Positions 46,797 to 55,975 of a stretch of DNA of 64,000 nt are shown here, one piece after another (the first letter of the stretch is position 1; the number at the start of each line of letters is the position of its first letter). A model generated the notes under the pieces. The model searched no databases, was not told the origin of the DNA, and worked only from the letters and a program-made list of their open reading frames with translations. The translations under genes and the position numbers were made by a program. Origin of the DNA: Vreelandella olivaria (GTDB lineage Bacteria; Pseudomonadota; Gammaproteobacteria; Pseudomonadales; Halomonadaceae); the NCBI RefSeq assembly GCF_023507745.1, contig NZ_JALPZO010000172.1, forward strand, positions 62,001 through 126,000, given 5' to 3'.

Positions 46797-47675
46797 TCAA
46801 ACACGCTGCCACGCAGTCAAACGCACATCCACCGTCAGAGTTAATTCCTCCAAAGCTTCTGCACGCGCACGCCCATCGGCAGTGGCACGGTACAGATGTG
46901 GCGTCATAGCCAATAAATCACTAATCATCCCCTTTCCTTCAAGCTGCAACTCGTAGCATAACGTCTCAGTATACTGATACCCAAAGCCCTCGGGCACTGC
47001 CAGCCCACCTGAACGCTCTGGCTTTAAGGCTGGATAGATCACTTCCCTTAGCTGCCGCAAGTGATTCGGCCCTGCTTCCACCTGAAGCAGTAAGCCTCCC
47101 TCCTTCAACACGCGGGAAAACTCGCTATACACAGGAAACCCAAACATGCACAGCACACTGTCTAGCGCTCGCGACTGAACCGGTAGGTGCGCATTACTGC
47201 CGACTACCCAGCTTGCCTGATGCGTTTGCTCGGGCGCTAATTGCCTCTCCTGTTTGGCTGCTGACAAAACCGCCCACTTGGAAATATCCAGCCCCATCAG
47301 CGCAAGCGAGTGCACACCAGAAACTGCCTGCACCAACTGCCGCAGGTAATAACCCTCACCGCACCCTGCGTCCAAACAACTGTACTGCGCTTGCTGCACA
47401 GCAAGGATATCGCGGTGCTGGCTAATTGCACGTCTCACCAACGCAGCAATGGGCTGATAATGCCCGCTATTTAAAAACCGCTGGCGGGCAGCCACCATCG
47501 TCTTACTATCGCCTGGATCGTGTGAACGCTTATGTTGCACGGGTAGCAGGTTGACGTAGCCTTGCTTGGCAATATCAAAACCATGCCCATTCACACAACA
47601 CAAGGCACCGCCCATTAACTTGAGTGGCTTCCCATCTAATGGGCATGCCAGTGCTTGAAACGGGATGTTACTCAT
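46797..47675 (-). CDS. rlmA: 23S rRNA (guanine-N1)-methyltransferase RlmA
   Basis: 292-aa SAM-dependent methyltransferase. The diagnostic block DIAKQGYVNLLPVQHKRSHD follows the N-terminal zinc-ribbon region; the SAM motif is CLDAGCGEGYYLRQL and the catalytic region reads VLCMFGFPVYSEFSRVL. In E. coli RlmA the zinc site is C-x2-C ... C-x3-H; here the second Cys is Asp (CPLD), while CCVNGH keeps the others. Modifies G745-type sites of 23S rRNA. Confidence 0.9.
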   Translation of the reverse strand: MSNIPFQALACPLDGKPLKLMGGALCCVNGHGFDIAKQGYVNLLPVQHKRSHDPGDSKTMVAARQRFLNSGHYQPIAALVRRAISQHRDILAVQQAQYSCLDAGCGEGYYLRQLVQAVSGVHSLALMGLDISKWAVLSAAKQERQLAPEQTHQASWVVGSNAHLPVQSRALDSVLCMFGFPVYSEFSRVLKEGGLLLQVEAGPNHLRQLREVIYPALKPERSGGLAVPEGFGYQYTETLCYELQLEGKGMISDLLAMTPHLYRATADGRARAEALEELTLTVDVRLTAWQRV

Positions 47676-48298
47676 AGATGATTCATGCAGGAGTGAGGAT
47701 GCGGGTTAGTACCGCAATCAATGCGGCTCAAAATAAAGAATTGGTTATCTTACCAGGGTAACAGCAATAAAACTGAAGAACGCACCTCATCAAAATTAAC
47801 CTCATCAACTGAGATAGTACAGCGCCTCAGATACAAGCAGAGCCATCCTACATAGTGGTTGACAGGTCGTGCCACCCCATCCAGAAGATCTGCGAATCGG
47901 GCATTTCCAGGCACCTGACAAGACAGCCCCGGCTCAGGGACAGCCGTTACAGTGCCTATTACGACATTCACTGTAGGCCTATGGCACAGTTTAACAGGTA
48001 TTCCATATCAGCTTGGTATGGCAATGAACATACGACGTATCACCGACACACTCTTCATACATCAGTGATGTGCTTCCCAGCAACACGATAGAAACACCAT
48101 ATACAGAATACCAAAAATCCCACCACTTTATTATTACAACATACGTATCACTCTAAAAACCAAAACATATATTTTAATAATAATTATCTGTATTTAAAGA
48201 AAAAAACATCATACCAACGACGACAAACAAGCATCTGAACTGATTCTCTCAGGAAACGCCTTGACACTGACAAGCCTTCAAAGCTAATCTCAAAAAAC
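47676..48298. other. Long AT-rich gap ahead of the island
   Basis: About 620 bp with no convincing gene. Short frames exist but none has a good ribosome site together with recognisable sequence. The end near 48100-48200 is markedly AT-rich, which may mark the island boundary. Confidence 0.5.
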
Positions 48299-48320
48299 GG
48301 TTCTTGGTATACCAAGAACC
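48299..48320. promoter_or_regulatory. GntR operator 1 (22-bp perfect palindrome)
   Basis: Core TTCTTGGTATACCAAGAA extended by GG and CC on either side. It lies 107 bp ahead of the diiron-protein operon. Longest and most perfect copy of the TGGTATACCA element repeated through the island. Confidence 0.8.
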
Positions 48321-48426
48321 ATAAAGAGAGGGTGCGCTTATGCTGTAACCGGCCCTCACACTTTGTTCCACCAACAACAGCAACCACGACTACCAATCCA
48401 AACAGTCGACCGCAGGAGACTCCCCA

Positions 48427-49158
48427 ATGACTCAGTTAATGAATCGAGACGATTTCCGCACTGCACTAGAGGAAGCCATCAAAGGCAAAAGTGCCAATAA
48501 AGCCCCTTTCAGCATCGCCTGGGCAAGTGGCAAGCTATCCAGAGAGCATCTTTCCCGCTGGGCGGAAAATCATTATCACTATGTAGGCCCCTTTGCCGAT
48601 TATCTGGCCTATATTTACGCCAATACGCCCGAAACCTATACGGAAGCCAAGGATTTTCTACTTCAGAACATGTACGAGGAAGAGCTTGGCGGTGATCGCC
48701 ATACTGACTTGCTGATCCGCTTTGCTGAGGCGTGCGGTACTACGCGTGAGCGCGTCGAAAACCCTGACAATATGTCGCCAACTACGCGGGGGCTGCAGAG
48801 CTGGTGCTATGCCATAGCCATGCGCGAACATCCCGTTGTTGCGGTCGCGGCACTCGTTGTTGGCCTGGAATCACAAGTGCCTTCCATTTATCGCAGACAA
48901 ACCCCAACCCTTCGCGAGAAGTACGGCTTCACTGACGAGGAAGTCGAATTCTTTGATCTGCACATTGTTTCCGACGAGATCCATGGTGAGCGCGGCTATC
49001 AGATCGTGCTCGAACATGCTGACACTGTCGAGCTGCAACAGCGTTGCTTGCGCATATGTGAAATTGGCGCCCAGATGCGTTTGCTCTATACCACCGCGCT
49101 TTACTATGACTACGTTGCAAGCGATCTCCCCATCACCGAGCTGGATATGGCTGCCTGA
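48427..49158 (+). CDS. Heme-oxygenase-like diiron protein (PqqC/TenA/CADD-like)
   Basis: 243-aa all-helical protein of the heme-oxygenase-like diiron oxidase (HDO) group. All six metal ligands seen in CADD-type proteins are present at matching spacing: E85 and H92 (EELGGDRH), E148 (GLESQVP), and H179, D183, H186 (HIVSDEIH). Such proteins activate O2 for C-C cleavage, N-oxygenation or desaturation of small amines and acids. First gene of the island's plus operon; AGGAG precedes ATG. A ferredoxin and its reductase encoded downstream could supply electrons. Substrate unknown. Confidence 0.8.
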   Translation: MTQLMNRDDFRTALEEAIKGKSANKAPFSIAWASGKLSREHLSRWAENHYHYVGPFADYLAYIYANTPETYTEAKDFLLQNMYEEELGGDRHTDLLIRFAEACGTTRERVENPDNMSPTTRGLQSWCYAIAMREHPVVAVAALVVGLESQVPSIYRRQTPTLREKYGFTDEEVEFFDLHIVSDEIHGERGYQIVLEHADTVELQQRCLRICEIGAQMRLLYTTALYYDYVASDLPITELDMAA

Positions 49159-49238
49159 ACTCCAGACACCCATGAACCATCATGCCTGCCCCTCCTGCAG
49201 AGGAGCGGCAGGTTGACGAGTACCAGTGACCTGATGAG

Positions 49239-50702
49239 GTGAGCACTTTGAATCCTACCCCGTTGTTTCTCAATTACATTGATGGCCAATGGGCTGCCAG
49301 CACCACAGGCCAGACCTTTGAAAATCGCAACCCAGCCGAACACGATGAACTGCTGGGCAACTTTCAGGCCTCCTCCGCCGATGATGCCCGCCTCGCGATT
49401 GAAGCGGCTGACAGTGCATTTTCAGGCTGGCGGGCAACGCCTATTTCCAAGCGAGCCAAAGTGCTCAACGGCGCTGCAGATTACCTGGAAGAAAACATTG
49501 AGGCCTTTGCCGAAGAGCTGACGCGAGAAGAGGGCAAGCTGTTAAGCAATAGCCGCGACGAAATTGCACGCTCAGCCCAAACGCTGCGCTTTTACGCTGT
49601 TGAAGGCCTGACGATTACTGGCGAAACCTTTCCCCAGGATGATGCAAAAATGACGGTATACACCCAGCGTGAGCCGCTGGGCGTTGCGTCCATCATTACC
49701 CCGTGGAATTTTCCAATCTCGATACCTGCCCGAAAAATTGCCCCTGCTTTAATTACCGGCAACACCGTTGTCTTTAAGCCCTCATCAGACGCCCCTTTAA
49801 TTGCTTACCGTCTTGCCGAAGCACTTCACCACGCTGGCGTACCAAAAGGCGTTTTCAATTTCATCACGGGCAGCGCATCCGCTCTGGGGCAAGAACTCAC
49901 TACCCATACTGCCATCAAGGCCATCTCCTTTACCGGATCGACCCAGGCAGGCGAAGCCATTCAGCAAGCAGCCGCCATGAGCACACGCACACAGATGGAA
50001 CTAGGGGGCAAAAATCCTCTTATCGTGCTCGCCGATGCCAATCTCGACCAGGCTGTCGACCTGACGATCAAAGGTGGCTTTTCCCTAACTGGCCAAGCAT
50101 GCACAGGGACCAGCCGCGTGCTAATCGAAAAATCGGTCAAAACGGATTATCTGGAACGCCTGGTTGCCAAGGTCAAGGAATTGAAGATTGGCAACGGGCT
50201 GGCGCAAAGCACTCAGATCGGCCCTCTTGCCACCCGACAACAGCTTGATACGGTATTGCGTTATATCGACATTGGCAAACGCGAAGCCGCGCATATCCAT
50301 GGCGGAGAACACCTTACAGGTGAAGGGTATGACAACGGATACTTTGTTTCTCCAGCCATTTTCAGCGATGTGACCCAGCAGATGCGCATTGCTCGCGAAG
50401 AGATATTTGGGCCGGTCGTAGCCATTATCGAGGTTGATGGGTATGAAGACGCCATCGCCAAGGCCAATGACTCTATGTATGGCCTATCCGCGGCCCTTGC
50501 GACTCAGAACCTCGAGTATATACAACGCTTTCCAAGCGAGATTCAGTCCGGAACCGTCAAGATTAATCGCACAACGACGGGCAACCTGGTGAACGCCCCG
50601 TTCGGAGGCCTCAAGCAATCAAGCACATCGACTTTCCGAGAATCTGGACGCGCCGGTCTCGACTTTTTCACCCAAACCAAAACCATATATCTAGGTTACT
50701 GA
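49239..50702 (+). CDS. NAD(P)-dependent aldehyde dehydrogenase
   Basis: 487-aa ALDH resembling succinate-semialdehyde/lactaldehyde-type enzymes. Motifs: ITPWNFPISIPARKIAPAL, FTGSTQAGEAI, catalytic Glu in MELGGKNPLIV and catalytic Cys in GQACTGTSRVL. Start codon uncertain: GTG at 49239 or TTG at 49248, the latter placed better behind GAGGTGA. Likely oxidises an aldehyde made by the island's pathway. Second gene, 80 bp after the diiron protein. Confidence 0.9.
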   Translation: MSTLNPTPLFLNYIDGQWAASTTGQTFENRNPAEHDELLGNFQASSADDARLAIEAADSAFSGWRATPISKRAKVLNGAADYLEENIEAFAEELTREEGKLLSNSRDEIARSAQTLRFYAVEGLTITGETFPQDDAKMTVYTQREPLGVASIITPWNFPISIPARKIAPALITGNTVVFKPSSDAPLIAYRLAEALHHAGVPKGVFNFITGSASALGQELTTHTAIKAISFTGSTQAGEAIQQAAAMSTRTQMELGGKNPLIVLADANLDQAVDLTIKGGFSLTGQACTGTSRVLIEKSVKTDYLERLVAKVKELKIGNGLAQSTQIGPLATRQQLDTVLRYIDIGKREAAHIHGGEHLTGEGYDNGYFVSPAIFSDVTQQMRIAREEIFGPVVAIIEVDGYEDAIAKANDSMYGLSAALATQNLEYIQRFPSEIQSGTVKINRTTTGNLVNAPFGGLKQSSTSTFRESGRAGLDFFTQTKTIYLGY

Positions 50703-50736
50703 CCCCCTCCCCCTGACGATAATTTCAAGGTGAATC

Positions 50737-51216
50737 ATGAAAACGTTTTTCCGACTGGAACTCGAAGAAGCTAAATTAATGGTCGAAGCGGCCAAAAAGC
50801 GCTCTGAAGAAATCAATGTGCTGGAGAGCATCTGCATTGTCGATGAAGGTGGCTATCCCCTCGCCTTGGAACGCATGGACGGCGCACGGGTTACCGGCCC
50901 TCAGATCGCCTGGAACAAAGCATTTACGGCTGCGGGCCACAAGCGCTCTACCCACCTATTCAACACCCCCCCCAATGGCCCGGCTCTACCAGGTAACGAA
51001 GCTTTCGGTATCCAATGGAGTTTTGAAGGAAAATTTGCCGTTTTCGTTGGCGGCTTCCCCATCGTGGTTGATGGCGAAGTGGTAGGTGGCGTTGGCTTGA
51101 GTGGCGGTAATGGAGAACAAGACACTCAAGCAGGTCTGGCTGCTTTACAAGCCCTGCAGGATCACTTGCGCAACAGTGGTCACGAAGTCGTCGTTCAGGC
51201 GGACATTAAAAAGTAA
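50737..51216 (+). CDS. GlcG/HbpS-family protein
   Basis: 159-aa protein of the GlcG/HbpS (heme-binding-like) fold: SICIVDEGGYPLALERMDGA, NKAFTAAGHKRST and the glycine-rich GGFPIVVDGEVVGGVGLSGG. Family members sit beside oxidative catabolic genes and some bind heme or cobalamin-like ligands, but no reaction is established. No signal peptide, so cytoplasmic here. AAGGTG precedes ATG; 34 bp after the aldehyde dehydrogenase. Confidence 0.85.
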   Translation: MKTFFRLELEEAKLMVEAAKKRSEEINVLESICIVDEGGYPLALERMDGARVTGPQIAWNKAFTAAGHKRSTHLFNTPPNGPALPGNEAFGIQWSFEGKFAVFVGGFPIVVDGEVVGGVGLSGGNGEQDTQAGLAALQALQDHLRNSGHEVVVQADIKK

Positions 51217-51325
51217 GCGGGACCAAGCGAAGGCGCTGGCCTTCGCTTTCGTTGATCCAACGAGAAGCCAACTTCGACATATAAGCATTCGGCACTTCTG
51301 ATATTGAGGTGCCAAGGAGGCCGTC

Positions 51326-52342
51326 ATGACCTATTCCATAACGCTTTCAGAAACCTCCGATACGTTTGATGTTCAGCCCAACGAGCCGATACTGATTGCT
51401 GCTGAGCGTGCCGGCCTACAGCTAATGCATGACTGCCGCTTCGGCGGCTGTGGTGCCTGCCGCATTAAACTGCTGAGTGGCCAGGTAAGCTACGAAGAAC
51501 CTCCTTTCGGACTAACCGAAGAAGAGCGCGGGCAGGGATATGCACTGGCCTGCCAGGCGATGCCACAAAGTGATCTTACTATCAGTGCACAGTTACGCCC
51601 TGAAGGTTTTATTCCTGCCGATTATCACGTCGCGACCATCGCTCAAATCGAAAAGCTCAGCCATGATGTCATTCATTTGATATTGCGTATTCCTACCGCT
51701 GCCGAGGTAAGTTTTCACCCTGGCCAGTACCTCAATATCATGCTGGATGATGGCTCACCTCGTAGCTTCTCGATGGCCTCACCACCGAAGGGTGATCTCT
51801 TCAACTTGCACATTCGTCGTGTGCCAGGAGGGTTCTTTACCAGCCGACTGGAGAGTCATTACCACATCGGAGACACACTGGATGTAGAGCTTCCCCTGGG
51901 TAATTTTCGCTATGACGCACAAAGTTCCCGCGACCTCCTGATGATTGCAGGCGGTACAGGGCTCGCTCCAATCAAAAGTATTATTGAGTCATTGCGAAGT
52001 ACTCCGCCTACGCCCCGCATCATGCTGTACTGGGGGGTCCGTCGCGCCGAGGACCTATACCTGGATGAGTTGCTGTGCCAGTGGGCTCGTGAACTCACTA
52101 ATTTCCACTACATTCCCGTGCTCTCAGAGGCTGATGGACAGTGGCAAGGTGCACGCGGTTTTGTCCATGAAGCTGTATGCCGCAATCACGACGACCTAAG
52201 CCAATTCGATGCCTACCTTTGTGGACCGCCCCCGATGATCGCTGCCGCCAAGCGGGAATTACCCCTACGCGGCATCAACGTCGAACGTATTTTCGCCGAC
52301 AGTTTCAACTTCACTCACGAACTTGATGGCAGCGTGGCCTAA
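51326..52342 (+). CDS. [2Fe-2S] ferredoxin-NAD(P)H reductase component
   Basis: 338-aa electron-transfer protein of the oxygenase-reductase family. N-terminal plant-type ferredoxin domain with C37, C42, C45 and C76; FAD domain with PRSFSMAS; NAD domain with IAGGTGLAPIKSII and CGPPPMI. AAGGAGG lies five bases before ATG. Passes electrons from NAD(P)H to an oxygenase or to the separate ferredoxin encoded 23 bp downstream. No Rieske oxygenase alpha subunit is encoded, so the diiron protein is the best candidate acceptor. Confidence 0.92.
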   Translation: MTYSITLSETSDTFDVQPNEPILIAAERAGLQLMHDCRFGGCGACRIKLLSGQVSYEEPPFGLTEEERGQGYALACQAMPQSDLTISAQLRPEGFIPADYHVATIAQIEKLSHDVIHLILRIPTAAEVSFHPGQYLNIMLDDGSPRSFSMASPPKGDLFNLHIRRVPGGFFTSRLESHYHIGDTLDVELPLGNFRYDAQSSRDLLMIAGGTGLAPIKSIIESLRSTPPTPRIMLYWGVRRAEDLYLDELLCQWARELTNFHYIPVLSEADGQWQGARGFVHEAVCRNHDDLSQFDAYLCGPPPMIAAAKRELPLRGINVERIFADSFNFTHELDGSVA

Positions 52343-52365
52343 GCCACTGCCTAAGGTGTATCGCT

Positions 52366-52656
52366 ATGCTGGATATCACTTTCATCACCAATAATAACAA
52401 GACCGTTAGCGCCCCGGAGGACTCCAACCTGCTGCGTGTCTCACTCCGCGAGCAGGGAGGCATCCCTTTTAAATGCGGCGGAGGCTTATGCGGCACCTGC
52501 AAGTGTCGCGTTGAAGAGGGCCGTGAACATACCGATAGCATTAAGAAGAAAGAGCAAAAGTTACTCAGCGAGGATGAGTTAGCACAGGGATATCGACTCG
52601 CCTGCCAAACATTCCTCAAGGGGAATGTTAAAGTCTCCTGGGAGACACGCGCATGA
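52366..52656 (+). CDS. Plant-type [2Fe-2S] ferredoxin
   Basis: 96-aa ferredoxin with cluster ligands C37, C42, C45 and C80 (FKCGGGLCGTCKC ... GYRLAC). AAGGTG precedes ATG. Its last codons overlap the aspartate dehydrogenase start (ATGA), so both are translationally coupled. It has an extra Cys at 47. A relative is encoded at 61051. Confidence 0.92.
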   Translation: MLDITFITNNNKTVSAPEDSNLLRVSLREQGGIPFKCGGGLCGTCKCRVEEGREHTDSIKKKEQKLLSEDELAQGYRLACQTFLKGNVKVSWETRA

Positions 52657-53477
52657 ACAAAACGGCAAAGCGCCAGATCCGGGCAGGGCTGATTGGCTAC
52701 GGTACCGCAGGCCGTGATGTGGCCAAGGGAATTCTGGCAGGAAATGCTGGCGACTGCCAGCTTACAGCGGTACTGGTGCGTAATAGCCACCGCTATTCGG
52801 GCACTGAGCTACCTGCGGGTACATTAACCGACAGTATCGATGCATTTTTCAATGCGGGCCTGGATGTTGTTATCGAAACAGCCGGACATGATGCCGTACG
52901 GCATTACACCAGTCACGCTTTGTCGAAAGGCTGCGATGTCATGGTTGTGTCGGTCGGCGCTTTTAGTGACCAGGCCCTACTCAATGACACTCTTGAAATA
53001 GCCCGACAGCAAGGCAAACGGGTGATCATTCCCTCAGCGGCCATTGCAGGCCTTGACCGTCTATCCGCAGCCACCCTGGGCCACGTGGACAGCATCACAC
53101 TAACGACACGCAAGCCTGTTAAGGCTTGGCGAGGTACCTTTGCGGAAGAAATCCTCAATCTGGATACGATTAGCGAGCCAACGCTGGTATTCGAGGGTAA
53201 TGCTCGTGAATCGTCACGCCTCTTCCCCGAAAGCGTCAACGTTTCAGCCGCGCTCAGCCTTGCAGGAATCGGTTTCGAATCCACCACCGTGCGCGTTCTG
53301 GTCGACCCAACCATTGAGAAGAACATTCATGAGGTTTCTGCTCAAGGGGTATCCGGAGAAGTGCGTATTGAAGTGCAAAATACCCCTTCGCCCGGCAACC
53401 CCAAAACAGGGTATATCGTCGCAATGAGCATTCTCAGCTCTCTGCGCCAATTAACCTCTCCGATGATATTCAGCTAA
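52653..53477 (+). CDS. Aspartate dehydrogenase
   Basis: 274-aa NAD(P)-dependent amino-acid dehydrogenase of the NadX/AspDH family. Rossmann motif GLIGYGTAGRDVAKGI; SVGAFSD; IPSAAIAGLDRLSAA; FPESVNVSAALSLAG; and NTPSPGNPKTGYIVAMS at the end are family blocks. It interconverts aspartate (or a related amino acid) and the imino/keto acid plus ammonia. It may release or capture nitrogen from the pathway substrate. No nadA/nadC is nearby, so NAD synthesis is an unlikely role. Last gene of the operon. Confidence 0.9.
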   Translation: MNKTAKRQIRAGLIGYGTAGRDVAKGILAGNAGDCQLTAVLVRNSHRYSGTELPAGTLTDSIDAFFNAGLDVVIETAGHDAVRHYTSHALSKGCDVMVVSVGAFSDQALLNDTLEIARQQGKRVIIPSAAIAGLDRLSAATLGHVDSITLTTRKPVKAWRGTFAEEILNLDTISEPTLVFEGNARESSRLFPESVNVSAALSLAGIGFESTTVRVLVDPTIEKNIHEVSAQGVSGEVRIEVQNTPSPGNPKTGYIVAMSILSSLRQLTSPMIFS

Positions 53478-53544
53478 CCTTCCCTTAGCTCTACTATCGG
53501 CATATACATCACAGCGGGTATAAACAAAGAAGCAACATGGTACG

Positions 53545-53585
53545 AAAAGCGCCCTCTCTTTAAAAAAGAGAGGGCGCTTTTTAAC
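53545..53585. terminator. Strong bidirectional terminator
   Basis: A 16-bp perfect stem, AAAAGCGCCCTCTCTT (53545-53560) with AAGAGAGGGCGCTTTT (53566-53581), loop TAAAA. It separates the convergent operons of the island. Confidence 0.9.
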
Positions 53586-53637
53586 TACGTTATAACTATT
53601 TTCAAAAGCTATCAGCAGAAAGTCATCTGCACAATAA

Positions 53638-54744
53638 CTACACTACAAATGGGGTCACGAAGAAGGCAATCAGGAAAGCGGTTATAACGCGCATGAGAAT
53701 TCCAAGCACGGCGGCCCCCATCGCTTCACGCTCGGTTAAGTCCGAACTTTCCGACCAGACAACGGGCACTTGCCCAAAGATAGCGGATAACGGCAGACCT
53801 GATGAAGCCAACACAAAAGAGCCAACCACCAGCGACGGATCTATTTCACTAGCAATGGACTGCAACTGCCCCATCGCCAGTGTTGGGCTTACCAGAACCG
53901 ATAATACGCCGGTTTCAGGATGAATATTAAGATGGAGCATGACCCATCCCAAGCCCGACTCAACCGGCGCCCAAACGCCTATGTAATCCAGCACACCAAT
54001 CACCGCAAAAACGAGCGCCACCGCTGGAATTAAAATCAGCAATAACAACTCCACCCCCTCCCGAGCAGCCCTAAACAGGGTCGGGATAAATTCCCGGTCT
54101 GGGGTAAAGGCTGGCAACTGACCAATATCCACATGGCGTACATCGCGATAGACCAACTTCGAGAGTAAAAAAGGGCCAATTAGCAAAGGCAGGAACACAG
54201 CCAACAGCACCACAATGAAGACGTTAACTCCTGCAAAAGCCAACGCCATCAACCCAAGCATGAAAGTAGAGAAGGATTGCTGGGACTGTACCATCGTGGC
54301 GACAGCCAGTTTCTGCTCGTCTTTTGTTGCACCTGCCCGTTTGAGGATCGGCCCGGAGATTTTTCCTGCTGCGTTAATATCGCCAAAGATATTATAAATA
54401 CTAGGAATAATAACCGCCGGGTTAACCTTAAATAGCTTCATTGCAGGCACAAAGATACGCATTAGCGCATCAGTGAACCCCAATCGCTCCAACAGCCGAC
54501 CAATAATAACACTGACGATAATGGCGGTACCCACCACCCCTGTCAGGAAGACATCCACCACGACTGGGCGTACCGAGTCGATAATAGCATTAAAAAGACC
54601 AGCCAAACTGGTAGGGGAAAACAGCAAAAATAAAAGGCAGATACCAAGTAGTACTAGCCCCACTATCTCAATACGTCTCCAAGCACGCTTGGCAATAGAC
54701 AGTGTTTTTTCCCCGGCTTGGGGGTCGGAAAGTGATGTTTTCAT
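53638..54744 (-). CDS. Nucleoside-recognition (Gate) domain membrane protein
   Basis: 368-aa protein with about nine hydrophobic segments and two Gate-like repeats, similar in layout to YjiH and SpmA/SpmB-type proteins. Typical segments: FLTGVVGTAIIVSVIIGRLL, NIFGDINAAGKISGPILKRA and QSQQSFSTFMLGLMALAF. ATG at 54744 has CAGGAG six bases upstream. Probably a transporter; substrate unknown, plausibly the island's compound. 31 bp after the NIF3-family gene. Confidence 0.7.
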   Translation of the reverse strand: MKTSLSDPQAGEKTLSIAKRAWRRIEIVGLVLLGICLLFLLFSPTSLAGLFNAIIDSVRPVVVDVFLTGVVGTAIIVSVIIGRLLERLGFTDALMRIFVPAMKLFKVNPAVIIPSIYNIFGDINAAGKISGPILKRAGATKDEQKLAVATMVQSQQSFSTFMLGLMALAFAGVNVFIVVLLAVFLPLLIGPFLLSKLVYRDVRHVDIGQLPAFTPDREFIPTLFRAAREGVELLLLILIPAVALVFAVIGVLDYIGVWAPVESGLGWVMLHLNIHPETGVLSVLVSPTLAMGQLQSIASEIDPSLVVGSFVLASSGLPLSAIFGQVPVVWSESSDLTEREAMGAAVLGILMRVITAFLIAFFVTPFVV

Positions 54745-54775
54745 GAGTAACTCCTGGAAGAGGGTTGAGTATGCT

Positions 54776-55798
54776 TTAAACATCGCTCAGTGCATGTTTG
54801 CCCAACAGGTGACTAGCAGCCATTTCCTGTGCATATATCTGCATTGTTGGGGAACCGACCTGTCTTACGGGCGTAGAAGTGACTCGGTCCCGAAACAGCA
54901 CAACCTCAACACCTTCGAGCAACTCATCAAGGGCATGTGCCAATGGCAACCCGTTTTCCAGTATCTCCATGACATGGCAATTGCCAACCATGAAATTGAG
55001 ACCCAACTCTCTAGCCGTTTCAACCAGCGGGTGACCCTCATAAACTCGACTGATTGATGCCAACACAGTATCAACATATGGGTTTTCTGCGATGGCTCGC
55101 CGCATATCATCTGAAGAGAAGCCGGTATGCGGGAAAAAATGTAATATCTGTTCCACTTGGCTCTCACGTGTACCAAGATGAATAAAGCCATGCGTTTCGA
55201 CACTGGTTTCACAGATAGAGAAAATACCTCTTAACTGTCGCTCAGCATCCAGTAGCGCTCGATCCTGGTCCAGCGCCATGAAGCTATCAAGGCGATCCAG
55301 AATATCTCCCAATGTTTCGATACCAGGCAATGTGTTGCCGATATACATAATATTGCCATGTACACCACCATAAGAGATGCTACCTTTTTGTATCTTATGG
55401 CCATGCAAATACGGAATTCCAGGATGCAGGCCATGAAATGCCTCATGGCACTCCAAACCAGCGATGTCATAAAGATCCAGATAGTTTTTCAGGGTGACGC
55501 CACCACAACTGGCAGCATCCGCGATAGGATGATGCGCAACAATAGCGTCCACTTGCGTGGCCCCCGCCAGTTCAATGACCACTTCAGTCATCGTCATACA
55601 GACAGCTAGTTTCTTTACCTCCCTGCCCGGATTGCCATAAATCAATCCAGGTATTTCCAATACCTCCTTACCGTAAATACCCGATGACTTCATGATCACA
55701 AAGGGGTGATCCCCACGTTTTACCTCATCCATGGATGAGACAGTTCTACCACCAGTAATGGCGCTTAGTGCGTTGACGATGTCAGAGACGGTTGTCAT
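54776..55798 (-). CDS. NIF3/YbgI-family protein
   Basis: 340-aa protein of the NIF3 family: metal-binding VDAIVAHHPI and a C-terminal ECHEAFHG-type/GNCHVME His-rich portions. Longer than the usual ~250-aa bacterial NIF3. Function of the family is unsettled (dinuclear-metal hydrolase-like; GTP cyclohydrolase I type 2 is a common but doubtful name). Start ambiguous: ATG at 55798 has AGAGGAAG upstream, but an in-frame ATG at 55873, behind GGGGGGAG, would translate through a terminator-like hairpin. Confidence 0.75.
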   Translation of the reverse strand: MTTVSDIVNALSAITGGRTVSSMDEVKRGDHPFVIMKSSGIYGKEVLEIPGLIYGNPGREVKKLAVCMTMTEVVIELAGATQVDAIVAHHPIADAASCGGVTLKNYLDLYDIAGLECHEAFHGLHPGIPYLHGHKIQKGSISYGGVHGNIMYIGNTLPGIETLGDILDRLDSFMALDQDRALLDAERQLRGIFSICETSVETHGFIHLGTRESQVEQILHFFPHTGFSSDDMRRAIAENPYVDTVLASISRVYEGHPLVETARELGLNFMVGNCHVMEILENGLPLAHALDELLEGVEVVLFRDRVTSTPVRQVGSPTMQIYAQEMAASHLLGKHALSDV

Positions 55799-55817
55799 TG
55801 GTTTCTTCCTCTGGGAC

Positions 55818-55870
55818 AAAAAAAACCGCCAGCACAACCCTAGGCGAAAGCCCAAGGCTGCACTGACGGT
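55818..55870 (-). promoter_or_regulatory. Attenuator-like hairpin before the NIF3-family gene
   Basis: On the minus strand ACCGTCAGTGCAG ... TGTGCTGGCGGT forms a long imperfect stem followed by eight T, ending only about 20 bp before the 55798 start codon. No room remains for a promoter, so transcription must read through. A short in-frame leader ORF (MTVSAALGFRLGL...) starts at 55873 behind a strong ribosome site and spans the hairpin. Confidence 0.6.
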
Positions 55871-55975
55871 CATTGAGCACTCCCCCCTTTCAGGGTGAGT
55901 TCATATCACCAGTCAACGTGCTCCAAAGATTTGCGTATTATGCTCCATCTCAATAACGAGATATTTCTCGCTAAG

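Noticed and set aside
47750-48091. Short frames on both strands upstream of the island
   Set aside because: No ribosome sites and no recognisable sequence; overlapping frames on both strands suggest chance.
48007-48220. Additional half-sites resembling ATACCAA / TTGGTAT upstream of the diiron operon
   Set aside because: They lack a matching second half at the right spacing and the region is AT-rich, so chance matches are likely.
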